Origin: Lysobacterales bacterium
GTDB lineage: Bacteria > Pseudomonadota > Gammaproteobacteria > Xanthomonadales > Rhodanobacteraceae
Length of the DNA: 64,000 nt
Reading direction: 5' to 3'
Assembly: GCA_017305135.1 (NCBI GenBank)
Contig: JAFKNA010000013.1
Location: 1-64,000 of the forward strand
In this document: piece after piece, positions 1 through 9,823 of the stretch
Numbering within the stretch: the first letter of the stretch is position 1
How the letters are laid out: every line of letters starts with the position of its first letter
The notes under the pieces: generated by a model
What the model was told of the DNA's origin: nothing
Database searches by the model: none
What the model saw: only the letters and a program-made list of their open reading frames with translations
Program-made: the position numbers and the translations under genes

Positions 1-157
1 AGACGGAACGGGGGCGCGAATCTACTGCGCGGGCGCGAAGCCCAAGGAGCCTGTGGACGTCACCCCGTCCCCACCGATGATCAGTCGGCGATTCTCATCC
101 TGTAAGGGACCAGAATCGAGACATAAGGAGCCTGCGTGCAGGCGACCCGCGCCTGGC

Positions 158-793
158 TCAGTCCGCCTGCACCGCCGCTTCCGCCTCCGCCCGGGCCGCG
201 GCCGCCGCCCCGAACAGGATCGTCGCGGTACGCGCCACCTGCCGGGTGTCGTAGTACGCGTAGGCACCGATGCCAAGGGTGCCGACCGCCGGCAGCCAGC
301 GCGCGAGGCCCCGCGCCGCGACGCCCCGCGAGAGGCCGACCCCGATCCGGCGTGCCACCTGCTCCAGCACGCGCAGCGGGGCCTCCTGGATCAGCAGCCG
401 GGCACCGACCTGCACGCCGAGGTCGCGCAGCGCCTGTGCCGTCGCATGGCGGAATAGGCAGTACAGCATCTGCGAGCGGGTGAGGTCGGCGGTAACGCCG
501 TACGCGCCGGCGATGTCGGCCACCATGCGCCGCTGGATCTGCCAGATCGCGCTGAGCTCGGGCAGCACGGTGAACCAGCCGAGCGGCCCGGGCGGCAACG
601 CGAGTGCTCCGGCTGCCAGCGCAGCGCGACTGGCCGCGGCGCGGGCGATCGCCTGGGCGCGACGTTCGGGCGTGGCGCTGGCCTGCTCCTCGGTCGGCGG
701 AACCCGCCCCGCCACCTCCAGGATGGCGCGGGTCAGGCGGTCCTGGCTGCGGCGCGCGGGCACCATGCGGCGGGACGATACTTCGGTGGCCAT
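158..793 (-). CDS. EcsC-like hypothetical protein
   Basis: Predicted protein of 211 residues. I chose the ATG at 793 because a good ribosome-binding site (gaggag) lies just upstream and because the longer upstream reading frame is low-complexity Arg/Gly sequence that overlaps the divergent methyltransferase gene. The middle carries GWFTVLPELSAIWQIQRRM followed by alternating hydrophobic and Ala/Gly-rich helices, which resembles EcsC-type proteins that sit at the membrane. The C-terminus is an Ala/Glu-rich helix. The gene is divergent from the methyltransferase at 868 with a 74 bp gap. Function is unknown; the family link rests on general pattern and is tentative. Confidence 0.6.
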   Translation of the reverse strand: MATEVSSRRMVPARRSQDRLTRAILEVAGRVPPTEEQASATPERRAQAIARAAASRAALAAGALALPPGPLGWFTVLPELSAIWQIQRRMVADIAGAYGVTADLTRSQMLYCLFRHATAQALRDLGVQVGARLLIQEAPLRVLEQVARRIGVGLSRGVAARGLARWLPAVGTLGIGAYAYYDTRQVARTATILFGAAAAARAEAEAAVQAD

Positions 794-867
794 GTTCGCT
801 CCTCTGTTCCGGTCACCGGCGCACGCAGCCGCTCGGCAACACACCTGCCCGATGGTACGTTGCACGC

Positions 868-1944
868 ATGAACCGACCTGAACGGGCAGCCGCCAGGCCC
901 GAGTCGACGCCAGCGCACCTGTGCACCGTCGAGCGAATGTCCTGCCCGGCCTGCGGCGCCGCGGGCGTCGTGCTGCATCCGGACCTCCAGGACCGCCTGT
1001 TCGGCGTCGCCGGCCGCTGGCGCATGCGCCGATGTGAGATCGCACGCTGCGGCACCGCCTGGCTCGATCCGGCGCCGCACCCGGATGATCTCTGGAAGGC
1101 CTACCAGGCCTACTACACGCACGAGGATGACGGCGCGCCGCCGCGCGTGCCGGGAAGCCGGGGACAGCAGGCCTGGGCGGCGTGGAAGCTCGGCTATCCG
1201 ATGCCGGGCGGCCTTGTCGCCCGCCTTGCCGGGGCGACCATGCTGCTGCAGCCCCGGCGCCGCGAGCGGGCGCTGTCGACGCGCCTGCAGCTGCCGTTCG
1301 TGCGCGGCGGGCGATTCCTCGATGTCGGCTGCGGCAGCGGGCGCCAGCTCCGCGCGATGCACGCGCTGGGCTGGCAGGTGCTGGGCCTCGAGCCCGATGC
1401 CATGGCCGTGGAGCGCGCGCGGCAGGATGGGCACGAGGTGCGCCAGGGCGACCTCCTCTCGGCCCGCTTCGAGGCGGACAGCTTCGACGCGGTCAGCATG
1501 CTGCACGTCATCGAGCACCTCGTCGAACCCGCGCGCCAGCTCCAGGAATGCCGACGCATCCTCCGCCCCGGAGGGCGGCTGGTGCTGGTGACGCCGAACG
1601 TCGATGCGCTCGGCCACCGCTGGTTCGGGCCGGACTGGCGGGGCATCGAGGCTCCGCGCCACCTGCAGCTTTATTCGCTCGCCTCGCTGCAGCACGTCGT
1701 GCATGCCGCCGGCCTCGCGGTCGAGCATGCCGCCACGCGCAGCGCCGGGGCGGCGCGCATGCTGCGCATCAGCGCGTCACTGGCACGCGCGCGGCGCCGC
1801 GGCGAGGCCCGCGCCAGCGGTCGCGGCAGCCGGCTCGGCGACCTGCGCTGGCGCCTGCTCGGCAGCGCCGAACGCGCGCTGGTCGCCGCCGGCCTGCCGC
1901 TCGGCGAGGAACTGGTGGTCGTGGCGCGCAGGCACGGGGGCTGA
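868..1944 (+). CDS. Class I SAM-dependent methyltransferase with N-terminal zinc-ribbon-like module
   Basis: Encodes 358 residues from the ATG at 868; the frame stays open further upstream but that part overlaps the divergent gene. Near the N-terminus a CPAC pair and a second Cys pair (RRCEIARCG) suggest a small metal-binding module, as in methyltransferases of the glycan/LPS-modifying type. The SAM-binding motif I is FLDVGCGSGRQL (about residues 151-162), followed by an acidic motif II (GLEPD) and the post-motif SMLHVIEHLVEP. A basic region precedes the C-terminus. Substrate is not predictable. It is followed by uvrD after 57 bp, but no functional link is evident. Confidence 0.82.
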   Translation: MNRPERAAARPESTPAHLCTVERMSCPACGAAGVVLHPDLQDRLFGVAGRWRMRRCEIARCGTAWLDPAPHPDDLWKAYQAYYTHEDDGAPPRVPGSRGQQAWAAWKLGYPMPGGLVARLAGATMLLQPRRRERALSTRLQLPFVRGGRFLDVGCGSGRQLRAMHALGWQVLGLEPDAMAVERARQDGHEVRQGDLLSARFEADSFDAVSMLHVIEHLVEPARQLQECRRILRPGGRLVLVTPNVDALGHRWFGPDWRGIEAPRHLQLYSLASLQHVVHAAGLAVEHAATRSAGAARMLRISASLARARRRGEARASGRGSRLGDLRWRLLGSAERALVAAGLPLGEELVVVARRHGG

Positions 1945-2001
1945 GGACGACATCGAGGCTGGTCGAGGTCGTCGAACGCCGCGCGCCCTACAATTGACCG
2001 G

Positions 2002-4221
2002 ATGGACGTTACCCACATCCTCGACGGCCTCAATGCCGCGCAGCGGGAAGCCGTCACCGCGCCGCCCGGCCATTACCTGGTGCTCGCCGGCGCGGGTTCG
2101 GGCAAGACGCGCGTGCTGACCCACCGCATCGGCTGGCTGCTGGCCGCGGAGGGCGCCTCGCCCTGGTCGGTGCTCGCCGTCACCTTCACCAACAAGGCCG
2201 CCGGCGAGATGCGCGCGCGCGCGGAGGGGCTCATCGGCCAGGGCACGCGCGGCCTCACCATCGGCACCTTCCACGGCATCGCGCACCGCCTGCTGCGCCG
2301 CCATTGGCGCGAGGCCGGACTGCCGGAGACCTTCCAGATCCTCGATGCCGACGACCAGCTGCGGCTGGTCAAGCGCACCATCCAGGGGCTGGGCCTCGAC
2401 GAGGCGCACTATCCGCCGCGGCAGGCCACCTGGTTCATCAACAGCGCCAAGGACGAGGGCAGGCGGCCCGATGCCGTCGAAGCGCGGCTGCCGGTGTCGA
2501 TGAACGCGTCGGTGCCGCAGCGGCTGGTGGAGATCTACCGCGCCTACGAGGAGGCCTGCCAACGCGCCGGCCTGGTCGACTTCGCCGAACTCCTGCTGCG
2601 CGCGCACGAGCTGTGGCTGAAGGACGAGACGCTGCTCGCCCATTACCGCGAACGCTTCCGGCACCTGCTGGTCGACGAGTTCCAGGACACCAACACGCTG
2701 CAGTACGCGTGGATCCGGGTGCTGGCCGGCGCCAGCGGCCACGTCTTCGTGGTCGGCGACGACGACCAGGCGATCTACGGCTGGCGCGGCGCGCGGGTCG
2801 AGAACGTGCAGCAGTTCCTGCGCGACTTCCCCGCCGCCAGGACCATCCGCCTGGAGCAGAACTACCGCTCCACCGGCACCATCCTCGGCGCCGCCAACGC
2901 GGTGATCGCCCGCAACCCCGGCCGGCTCGGCAAGGAGCTGTGGACCGCCGGCGCGCGCGGCGAGCCGATCGAGATCTACGCCGCCTACAACGAGCAGGAC
3001 GAGGCGCGCTACGTGGTCGAGCGCATCCGCGGCGAGCTCGCCGCCGGCGCGCGCGCCTCGGAACTCGCCGTGCTGTACCGCTCCAACGCGCAGTCGCGCA
3101 CCTTCGAGGAGCAGCTGATCCAGCACGACGTGCCCTACCGCATCTACGGCGGCCTGCGCTATTTCGACCGCGCGGAGGTCAAGGATGCGCTGGCGTACCT
3201 GCGCCTGGCCGCCAACCGCCACGACGATGCCGCCTTCGAGCGCGCGGTGAACACGCCGCCGCGCGGCATCGGCGGGCGCACGCTGGACGCGCTGCGCCAG
3301 CGCGCGCGCCGTGATCGGGCCTCGATGTGGGAAGCGGTGCTCGGCGAACTCGCCGGCGGCGAGCTGGCCGGGCGCGCGCGCAACGCCCTGCGCGGCTTCG
3401 TCGAGCTGATCGAGGGCCTGTCACGCGACTGCCTGGCGCCCGCCGGCAGCGCCGGCGACGAGCCGCTGCCGCTGGCCGAACAGGTCGAGCAGGCGATCGC
3501 CTGTTCTGGACTGCGCGAATTCTACGAGAAGGACAGCCGCGGCAGCGCCGAATCACGGGTGGAGAACCTCGATGAACTGGCCAACGTGGCCAGCCGCTTC
3601 CAACGCACGCCCGAGGACGCGGACGCCGGCCTGTCGGAGCTCGCCGCCTTCCTCGCCCACGCCGCGCTGGAGGCCGGCGAGGGCCAGGGCGAGTCCTGGC
3701 AGGACTGTGTGCAGCTGATGACCCTGCACTCGGCCAAGGGGCTGGAGTTCCGCTTCGTGTTCCTGGTCGGCATGGAGGATGGCCTCTTCCCCAGCCAGAA
3801 ATCGACCGAGGAACCCGGCCGGCTGGAGGAGGAACGGCGCCTCGCCTACGTCGGCATCACCCGCGCCCGCGAGCAGCTGGTGCTCACCCATGCCGAGTCG
3901 CGGCGCCTGCACGGCGTGGAATCCTATGCCCGGCCATCGCGGTTCCTGGCAGAGATTCCGCCCGAACTGATGCACGAGCTGCGCCCCCGGGTGCAGGTCA
4001 GCCGGCCGGTGTTCGCGCGCCCGACGCTTGCCGCCGGCGCGGACGACGGCAGCGGCGGCCTGCCGTTCCGGCTCGGCCAACGCGTCGGCCATGCGAGCTT
4101 TGGCGAGGGCGTGATCCTCGGCTACGAGGGCGCCGGCGCGCATACCCTGGTCGAGGTCAACTTCGCCGATGCGGGCAGGAAGCGGCTGGTGCTGGCCTAC
4201 GCGAAGCTGTCTGCGCTGTAG
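2002..4221 (+). CDS. uvrD: DNA helicase II (UvrD/PcrA-type superfamily 1A helicase)
   Basis: A 739-residue 3'-5' helicase of nucleotide-excision and mismatch repair. All SF1A motifs can be read in order: motif Q/I with AGAGSGKT near residue 30, motif Ia VTFTNKAAGEM, motif II DEFQDTN, motif III VVGDDDQAIYGWRGA, motif IV LEQNYRST, motif V LHSAKGLEF and motif VI YVGITRAREQ. The C-terminal domain LGQRVGHASFGEGVIL is the Tudor-like fold typical of UvrD and PcrA that contacts RNA polymerase. Length is normal for the family. The start ATG gives the standard N-terminus (DGLNAAQREAV). The gene appears monocistronic, followed by REP-type repeats. Confidence 0.96.
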   Translation: MDVTHILDGLNAAQREAVTAPPGHYLVLAGAGSGKTRVLTHRIGWLLAAEGASPWSVLAVTFTNKAAGEMRARAEGLIGQGTRGLTIGTFHGIAHRLLRRHWREAGLPETFQILDADDQLRLVKRTIQGLGLDEAHYPPRQATWFINSAKDEGRRPDAVEARLPVSMNASVPQRLVEIYRAYEEACQRAGLVDFAELLLRAHELWLKDETLLAHYRERFRHLLVDEFQDTNTLQYAWIRVLAGASGHVFVVGDDDQAIYGWRGARVENVQQFLRDFPAARTIRLEQNYRSTGTILGAANAVIARNPGRLGKELWTAGARGEPIEIYAAYNEQDEARYVVERIRGELAAGARASELAVLYRSNAQSRTFEEQLIQHDVPYRIYGGLRYFDRAEVKDALAYLRLAANRHDDAAFERAVNTPPRGIGGRTLDALRQRARRDRASMWEAVLGELAGGELAGRARNALRGFVELIEGLSRDCLAPAGSAGDEPLPLAEQVEQAIACSGLREFYEKDSRGSAESRVENLDELANVASRFQRTPEDADAGLSELAAFLAHAALEAGEGQGESWQDCVQLMTLHSAKGLEFRFVFLVGMEDGLFPSQKSTEEPGRLEEERRLAYVGITRAREQLVLTHAESRRLHGVESYARPSRFLAEIPPELMHELRPRVQVSRPVFARPTLAAGADDGSGGLPFRLGQRVGHASFGEGVILGYEGAGAHTLVEVNFADAGRKRLVLAYAKLSAL

Positions 4222-4269
4222 CGAGCGCGCCCCGTCCGGTGCTGGGACGGCGATGCCTCCCGCGTGAAA

Positions 4270-4401
4270 GCATCACGGCTGAAGCCGCTCCCACAGGCCA
4301 GTCACCTGGCCTTCCATCACAGCGGGCGCGCGCTCCCGGCACCGCGGCTGGAGTGATGCCCGGGGCTGGAGAGCATCGCGGCTGAAGCCGCTCCCACAGG
4401 C
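4270..4401. repeat. Pair of REP-like hairpin repeats downstream of uvrD
   Basis: Two nearly identical 29 bp elements at 4270-4298 and 4373-4401, differing at one base in the fifth to eighth positions (gcatcaCgg versus gcatcgCgg). Each contains the small hairpin cggctgaagccg followed by ctcccacagg. The reverse strand reads as the familiar GTGGGAGCGGCTTCAGCCGC dispersed element seen in Xanthomonadales and pseudomonads. They fill the 194 bp gap between uvrD and the convergent kinase gene; no gene is visible there. Confidence 0.8.
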
Positions 4402-4415
4402 GGCCCTCCGCCCGC

Positions 4416-6470
4416 TCAGCCGCGCCGATTGCCCTGGCGGAACTCGTCGAGATGGGCGTGGATGCCCTCCAGCATCGGCGACACCGCCTCGTGTGCCTTG
4501 TCGGCGGCGTTCAGAGAGGTGAAGTTGACCTGCGTGCCGCGGCCGTTCCAGAGCACGGTGCGATCGGCCGTGCGATACACCTTGAGGCCGAGCTGCACGG
4601 TATAGAGCGTCGCGCTCTGCCCGTAGAACTGCATGTCCTGGGTGCCGACCGGGCGCGCCGTGACCAGCACGATGGCGTCGGCCCTGCCCGCCAGCCGCAC
4701 CAGGCTGCCAAGGTCCGGCCGGTCGCTGCCGGTGTGGCCGGCATCGATGACGCGGAAGCCACGCTGCTGCAGTCGCTCGATCACCGCCTCGCTCGCCGGC
4801 GCGGCGATGACCTCGTCGCCGCCCGCCACCACGGCGACGGTCGGGACGTGGGGCTTGGCGACGGCGGGTTTCGGCGGATTGGCCCTGGCCAGCTGGGGCG
4901 CAGGCGCAGCGGTCGCGGCCGCAGGCTGGGGCCGGCCGTCGAGGTCGGCGGAGGCGGCGGGCGTCGCCGGCGCGTGCGCACCCGGCGACATGGCCTCGAC
5001 CGCATCGGCAGGCGCCGTGCCGGCCAGCGACGTCGCCGGTTCGACCGGTGCGGGCGAGCCGGCGCCTGTTTCCTGTGCCGCTTCGGTCGACCCGCTGGAG
5101 GCGGCGGCGGCCAGATCGCCGGAACCCTCCCGCGCATCACTGGTCAGGCTCGCCACCGCGCCTTCGAGGCCGCCAGGCGCGGGCGCCACCGACGCATCGA
5201 TGACGGCCCGATCGCTGGCGGGCGGCCGGCTGGCGACCACGTCGTGGACGTCGGCCGGCGTCTGTGCGGGACCGGTGGCCGTAGCCGCTGCCAGCGATGC
5301 AGGCGCCGCGCCAAGCCAGCCATCCAGTCCCGGCACCTGCGCACGGAACGCCCAGGCGGCGCCGCCGATGCCGAGGACGAGGATCGCGGCGACCGCCCAG
5401 GCAAGGCCGCCGTGGCGCCTGCCGCCGCCACTGCGCTCGAGCACGGAGCGATGCACCGGCGCCGCGCCCGGAACGGGCGGCATCGGCCCCGCGTGGGGCG
5501 TGATCCGCGTGTTCGCCATCCGGCCCGTGGCCGAGGCGGGGGGCGGCGGCGTCGCCGGCAGTTCCACGCGCCCGGATAGCGGCGTCTTCTGGCCGACCAG
5601 GGTGGCCGCGGCGGGCGACAGCCGGGTGGCCACGGTGATCGGGCCGCCCTTGGCGACGAGGGGATGCGCGCCGAGGTCGGCGACCAGCTCGTGGCAGCTC
5701 GGGTAACGCTCGGTGGGATCCTTGGCGATCATCCGCGCCAGGATGCGCGCGATGTCGGGATCGACGTCGGCATTGAGTTCGCGCACGTCCGGGATTTCCG
5801 CGCGCACCACTTCGAGCATCAGGCCGAGCGGCGACTCGTCGTTGAAGGGCATCTTGCCGGTCAGCATCTCGAACAGCACGATGCCGAGCGAGAAGATGTC
5901 CGAACGCTGGTCGACCGGCTTGCCCAGGCACACCTCCGGCGAGAGATAACCCGGCGTGCCGACGAACTCGCCGGTGGAGGTCAGCTTCTTCGAGAAATCC
6001 TGGTTGGAGAGCGCGATGCCGAAATCGGCGATCTTGACCGCGCCGCGCGCGGAGATCATCAGGTTGCCGGGCTTGATGTCGCGGTGCACGACGCCGCGAT
6101 CGTGCGCGGTGGCCAGCCCCATCGCGGTCTGGTGGATGATCTTCGCGGCCTGCTCGACGGTGAGGCGGTGGTCGCGCTTGAGCATCGAGCCCAGCGACTC
6201 GCCCTCCACGAACTCCATGACGAAATAGGGCTGGCCCTCGTCCTCGCCGATGAAGTAGATCTGGATGATGTGCGGATCGTTGAGCGCGGCCATGCTGCGC
6301 GCCTCGCGCAGGAAGCGCTCGCGGATGCCCTCGTCGTGGGCCAGCGAATCGGCCAGCACCTTGATCGCCACGTAGCGGTGCAGCGTGCCCTCGAATCCCT
6401 TGTAGACGACGCCCATGCCGCCGCGGCCGAGCTCCGACACGATGTCGTAATGACCCAAGCGCGTTCTCAT
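4416..6470 (-). CDS. Membrane-anchored Hanks-type serine/threonine protein kinase
   Basis: 684 residues. The N-terminal kinase domain (about 1-270) has the glycine loop LGRGGMGVVY, the catalytic lysine in VAIKVL (K37), the catalytic loop HRDIKPGN (129-136), DFG (149-151) and the APE-equivalent SPE in GTPGYLSPEV. A Pro-rich linker leads to one membrane segment (about 354-376, LAWAVAAILVLGIGGAAWAF). An Ala/Pro/Thr-rich stretch and a C-terminal globular domain of about 150 residues follow, predicted outside the cytoplasm. No PASTA repeats are seen, so the sensor is not a muropeptide-type one. A strong ribosome-binding site (gaggagagg) precedes the ATG at 6470. The ligand is unknown. Confidence 0.93.
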   Translation of the reverse strand: MRTRLGHYDIVSELGRGGMGVVYKGFEGTLHRYVAIKVLADSLAHDEGIRERFLREARSMAALNDPHIIQIYFIGEDEGQPYFVMEFVEGESLGSMLKRDHRLTVEQAAKIIHQTAMGLATAHDRGVVHRDIKPGNLMISARGAVKIADFGIALSNQDFSKKLTSTGEFVGTPGYLSPEVCLGKPVDQRSDIFSLGIVLFEMLTGKMPFNDESPLGLMLEVVRAEIPDVRELNADVDPDIARILARMIAKDPTERYPSCHELVADLGAHPLVAKGGPITVATRLSPAAATLVGQKTPLSGRVELPATPPPPASATGRMANTRITPHAGPMPPVPGAAPVHRSVLERSGGGRRHGGLAWAVAAILVLGIGGAAWAFRAQVPGLDGWLGAAPASLAAATATGPAQTPADVHDVVASRPPASDRAVIDASVAPAPGGLEGAVASLTSDAREGSGDLAAAASSGSTEAAQETGAGSPAPVEPATSLAGTAPADAVEAMSPGAHAPATPAASADLDGRPQPAAATAAPAPQLARANPPKPAVAKPHVPTVAVVAGGDEVIAAPASEAVIERLQQRGFRVIDAGHTGSDRPDLGSLVRLAGRADAIVLVTARPVGTQDMQFYGQSATLYTVQLGLKVYRTADRTVLWNGRGTQVNFTSLNAADKAHEAVSPMLEGIHAHLDEFRQGNRRG

Positions 6471-6646
6471 GACCTCTCCTCTTGATCCGTCCCCCGCGAT
6501 GTGGCAGGCATCGTAGCATTGCCGTCGTGGCGCGGAACGGGCCCGCGTCGCAGGCCGCGCCGTGCCGGCGTCGCACCGAAACCGTGCGCCCGGTCACACG
6601 CCGGAACGCCGATGCCGCCGCCCGCCCCGACCGAACCAACGCCGCC

Positions 6647-8098
6647 ATGCCGAGGATGATGCGATCGCCCCATGCACTCGCCCGCCGCGGCAGGCCCGCG
6701 CTGCTCGTCATCCTCGTCCTGCTGTGGGCCGCCGGCACCCTGCGCGCCGGCCTGCTGTGGTCGCACGATCCGCTCTACGCCTACGCCAACAGCTACGACC
6801 AGACGCGCTACACCAGCTGCTTCCATTTCCATCCGGACCGCCCCGCCGGCGTGGCGCCGCAGCAGAACAGCCCGCAGGCGCCGTTCGCGCAGTTCCGCTT
6901 CATCACCAGCGACGATCCGATGTGCTACTGGTCGAGCGAACTCGCCTTCACCGGCGCCACCGCGGCGGTGTGGAAGCTCTCCGCCGCGCTCGGCGCCGGG
7001 CCTTCACATTCGGTGCGCTGGACCGGCGCGCTGCGCTGGCTGGCCCTGCTCGCCCTGTCCATCGCCGTGTCGATGGCGTGGCTGCGCCGCGGCGACGCGC
7101 CGGCGGCGCTGGCCAATGCCGCGCTGCTGCCGGTCCTGTTCGCCGATCCCGCCAACACGCTCTACCTCAATACCTTCTACGCGGAATGGAGCGCCCTGCT
7201 CGCCGCCTATGCGCTGCTGGCGCTGACCCTGCTCTGGCGCGAGGACCCCGCCGGGCGCACGCGTTTCCTGCTGCTCGCCCTGGCCGCGCTGGCGCTGGCT
7301 ACCGCGAAGATCCAGCACCTGCTGTTGCCCCTCGCCGTGGCAGGCGTGGTGGCGCTGGTCGAGTTCGGCGGTACGCGACGCATCGGCTGGCGGCCGTGGG
7401 CGATCGGCGCCGGGGCGCTGCTCGGTCTGGCCGCGCAGATCGTGCAGCTCGGCCGCGACGGGGCCATGATGGATGCGATCGACCAATACAACCGCGCCGA
7501 CGTGGTGTTCACCGCCCTGCTGCCGTTCGCCGACGATCCGGCCGCGCTTCTCGCGGAGCTTCGCATCGACCCGGCCTGCGCCCCCTACAGCGGCAAGCAC
7601 GCCTGGGAATTCCCCGATCTGCCGGAGAAGGTCTGCGCCGGATTGTCGGACTTCACGCGCGGCACGGAACTGGCCACCCTGGTGCGCCACCCCGGCCTTG
7701 CCCTGCGCCTGGCCGCGGCGTCCGTGGCGGCGCTGGATCCATGGATCGCGAAGAACCTCGGCACGATCGAGGGCGAGGACTTCGCGCCGTTGCCGGCCTC
7801 GCAGCCCAGCCTCGGCCGTGTACTTCACATGTGGCCGTGGCTGCGCGCCGCCTGCCTCGCCGCGCCGTGGCTCGGCGCCTTCGTCCTGCTGCTGGTGCCC
7901 TCGCGCCGTCGCGGACGCCTGCTGGAGTCCAGCCTGCTGGCCGCCAGCGTGATGCTGGTGACGCTCGCCGTGACCGTGCTCGGCGACGGCCTCGCCGACA
8001 CCGCCAAGCAGGGGCACCTGGTCACCAACGCGGCGCTGGCCTGGCTGTTCGCCGGCACGGCGATGCTGGCCGCGCGCGCCTTCCCTACAACCCGCTGA
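6647..8098 (+). CDS. Polytopic integral membrane protein, unknown function
   Basis: About 483 residues from the ATG at 6647 (an alternative ATG lies at 6656). The N-terminus has a positively charged stretch then a membrane segment (ALLVILVLLWAAGTL), a roughly 100-residue periplasmic-type loop with several aromatics and Cys, and then about eight further hydrophobic segments. The overall plan, with a large first loop and a multi-helix core, resembles glycan-modifying membrane transferases (GT-C fold), but I do not recognise a diagnostic motif. It is divergent from the kinase gene with a 176 bp gap, and its last 14 bases overlap the convergent acyltransferase gene. Confidence 0.72.
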   Translation: MPRMMRSPHALARRGRPALLVILVLLWAAGTLRAGLLWSHDPLYAYANSYDQTRYTSCFHFHPDRPAGVAPQQNSPQAPFAQFRFITSDDPMCYWSSELAFTGATAAVWKLSAALGAGPSHSVRWTGALRWLALLALSIAVSMAWLRRGDAPAALANAALLPVLFADPANTLYLNTFYAEWSALLAAYALLALTLLWREDPAGRTRFLLLALAALALATAKIQHLLLPLAVAGVVALVEFGGTRRIGWRPWAIGAGALLGLAAQIVQLGRDGAMMDAIDQYNRADVVFTALLPFADDPAALLAELRIDPACAPYSGKHAWEFPDLPEKVCAGLSDFTRGTELATLVRHPGLALRLAAASVAALDPWIAKNLGTIEGEDFAPLPASQPSLGRVLHMWPWLRAACLAAPWLGAFVLLLVPSRRRGRLLESSLLAASVMLVTLAVTVLGDGLADTAKQGHLVTNAALAWLFAGTAMLAARAFPTTR

Positions 8099-8677
8099 CA
8101 CCGCGGTGGCGTCCGCGGAAGGGCGCATAGAAGGCGCGCAGGCGCTCCAGATCGGCGTCGAGATCCGCGCCCGGCCGAAAGGGCTCGCCGATCTGGATGC
8201 GGCGCGTCGGGTAGTCGAAGGCGACCGGCAGGATCGGCACGCCGGCGGCGTGCGCGATGTGCCAGAAGCCGGTCTTCCATGCCTCGACATGCTGCCGCGT
8301 GCCTTCCGGGGCGAGGCCGAGCCAGAGCCGCTCGCGGGCCGCGAAGCGCGCCGCCATCTGGCCCACCACGCCCTGCGCCTGGCCGCGCTCGACCGGGATG
8401 CCCCCGAGGCGGCGCAGCAACCATCCGAGCGGGCCGCGGAAGAGCTCGCGCTTGCCGATGAAGGCGACGTCGGCGCCGAGCGCCACCTTGAACATCAGCC
8501 CGATCAGGCCGTCCCACCACGAGCTGTGCGGGGCCGCCACCAGCACCAGCCTGGGCAGGTCGGGAAACCGCCCCTCGATGCGCCAGCCGGCGCGCTGCAG
8601 CAGCCAGGCGATGAAGCGGCGCCGCGCAGTGATCGGCAACTGCGGCATCATCGGCGGCAGCGGCTCGCCGCCGAGGC

Positions 8678-8681
<4 letters not shown>
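8085..8681 (-). CDS. 1-acyl-sn-glycerol-3-phosphate acyltransferase family protein (PlsC-like)
   Basis: 198 residues. The PlsC-family block I reads VAAPHSSWWDGLI, giving the catalytic HX4D pair. Block II is FIGKRELFRGPLG, block III is LGLAPEGTR (the substrate-binding EGT), and block IV is VPILPVAFDY. The protein is short, like the soluble or monotopic phospholipid acyltransferases often found in proteobacterial operons, rather than PlsC itself. Its start overlaps the stop of arfB by four bases (ATGA), so the two are translationally coupled. Acyl donor and acceptor cannot be told from sequence. Confidence 0.88.
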
Positions 8682-9097
<416 letters not shown>

Positions 9098-9106
9098 GGC
9101 GCCAGG

Positions 9107-9823
9107 TCATCGCGGCGGCGCGGCAAGGAGATTGCGCGCGGTGGTGGCGACGTTGTCGGCGCTGGTGGCGATCTCGGCCAGCTTCTCCGGGGCCGCGCCA
9201 CGTCGCGCACTTTGCTCGAGGGTGGTGCGCAGGCGCCGCAGGCTGCCGCCGCAGAAATCGGCAAAGCGCTTCAGGTCCGGCCGCGCGGCCACCTGCCCGC
9301 GCACCTCCAGGCACAGCGCCTCGGCCTCCTGCAGGCGCGCGCCGGCGGCGCCGAGGTCCACGCTGGGATCGGGCGTGCCGAGCTGGTCCTTGAAGCCGCC
9401 CGGTGCGGCGGGCGGCCGCGCCGGCGGCATTGCCGGAGCCGCTGCCGGCTGCGACGATGCCTTGCGGGCGTCGAGCAGGGCCATCGCGCGACGCACGGTG
9501 GCGGGGTGGGTCAGGTCCTCGAAGCGCGCGTTGTGCGGGTTGCGCGCTTCATCCTGGATACGGATCTCGAGCTGGGTCCGGCAGGCCTTCTTGCCATCCT
9601 CCCCGGCATAGCGCACCGAGAGGCCCCGCATCAGCTCGGCATCGCCCGACCAGGCGCGCATGCACTCCACGGCCGGGCGGTCGAGCGGCGCGCCGGCGTC
9701 GTCCGGTCGTGCGTTTTCCGAGCGCAGCAGTTGCGCCAGTTGCGCGTCATCGAGCTCGCGCGGGCCGGAGCAGCCGGCGAGCAGCAGCAGGCCGGCGATG
9801 GCGGCCAGGATCAGTCGGTTCAT
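9107..9823 (-). CDS. Predicted lipoprotein, unknown function
   Basis: 238 residues from the ATG at 9823, which overlaps the ubiB stop by four bases. The N-terminus is a type II signal peptide ending in the lipobox LLLLAGC, so the mature protein is probably lipid-anchored at Cys. A charged, Cys-containing domain follows, then a Pro/Ala-rich linker ([15 protein letters not shown]) and a C-terminal helical region with Cys residues. No known family is recognised. Its position between ubiB and arfB suggests coordinated expression but does not reveal a role. Confidence 0.75.
   Translation of the reverse strand: MNRLILAAIAGLLLLAGCSGPRELDDAQLAQLLRSENARPDDAGAPLDRPAVECMRAWSGDAELMRGLSVRYAGEDGKKACRTQLEIRIQDEARNPHNARFEDLTHPATVRRAMALLDARKASSQPAAAPAMPPARPPAAPGGFKDQLGTPDPSVDLGAAGARLQEAEALCLEVRGQVAARPDLKRFADFCGGSLRRLRTTLEQSARRGAAPEKLAEIATSADNVATTARNLLAAPPR

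Noticed and set aside
604-867. Upstream extension of the methyltransferase frame
   Set aside because: It overlaps the divergent EcsC-like gene and has no ribosome-binding site; the ATG at 868 fits better.
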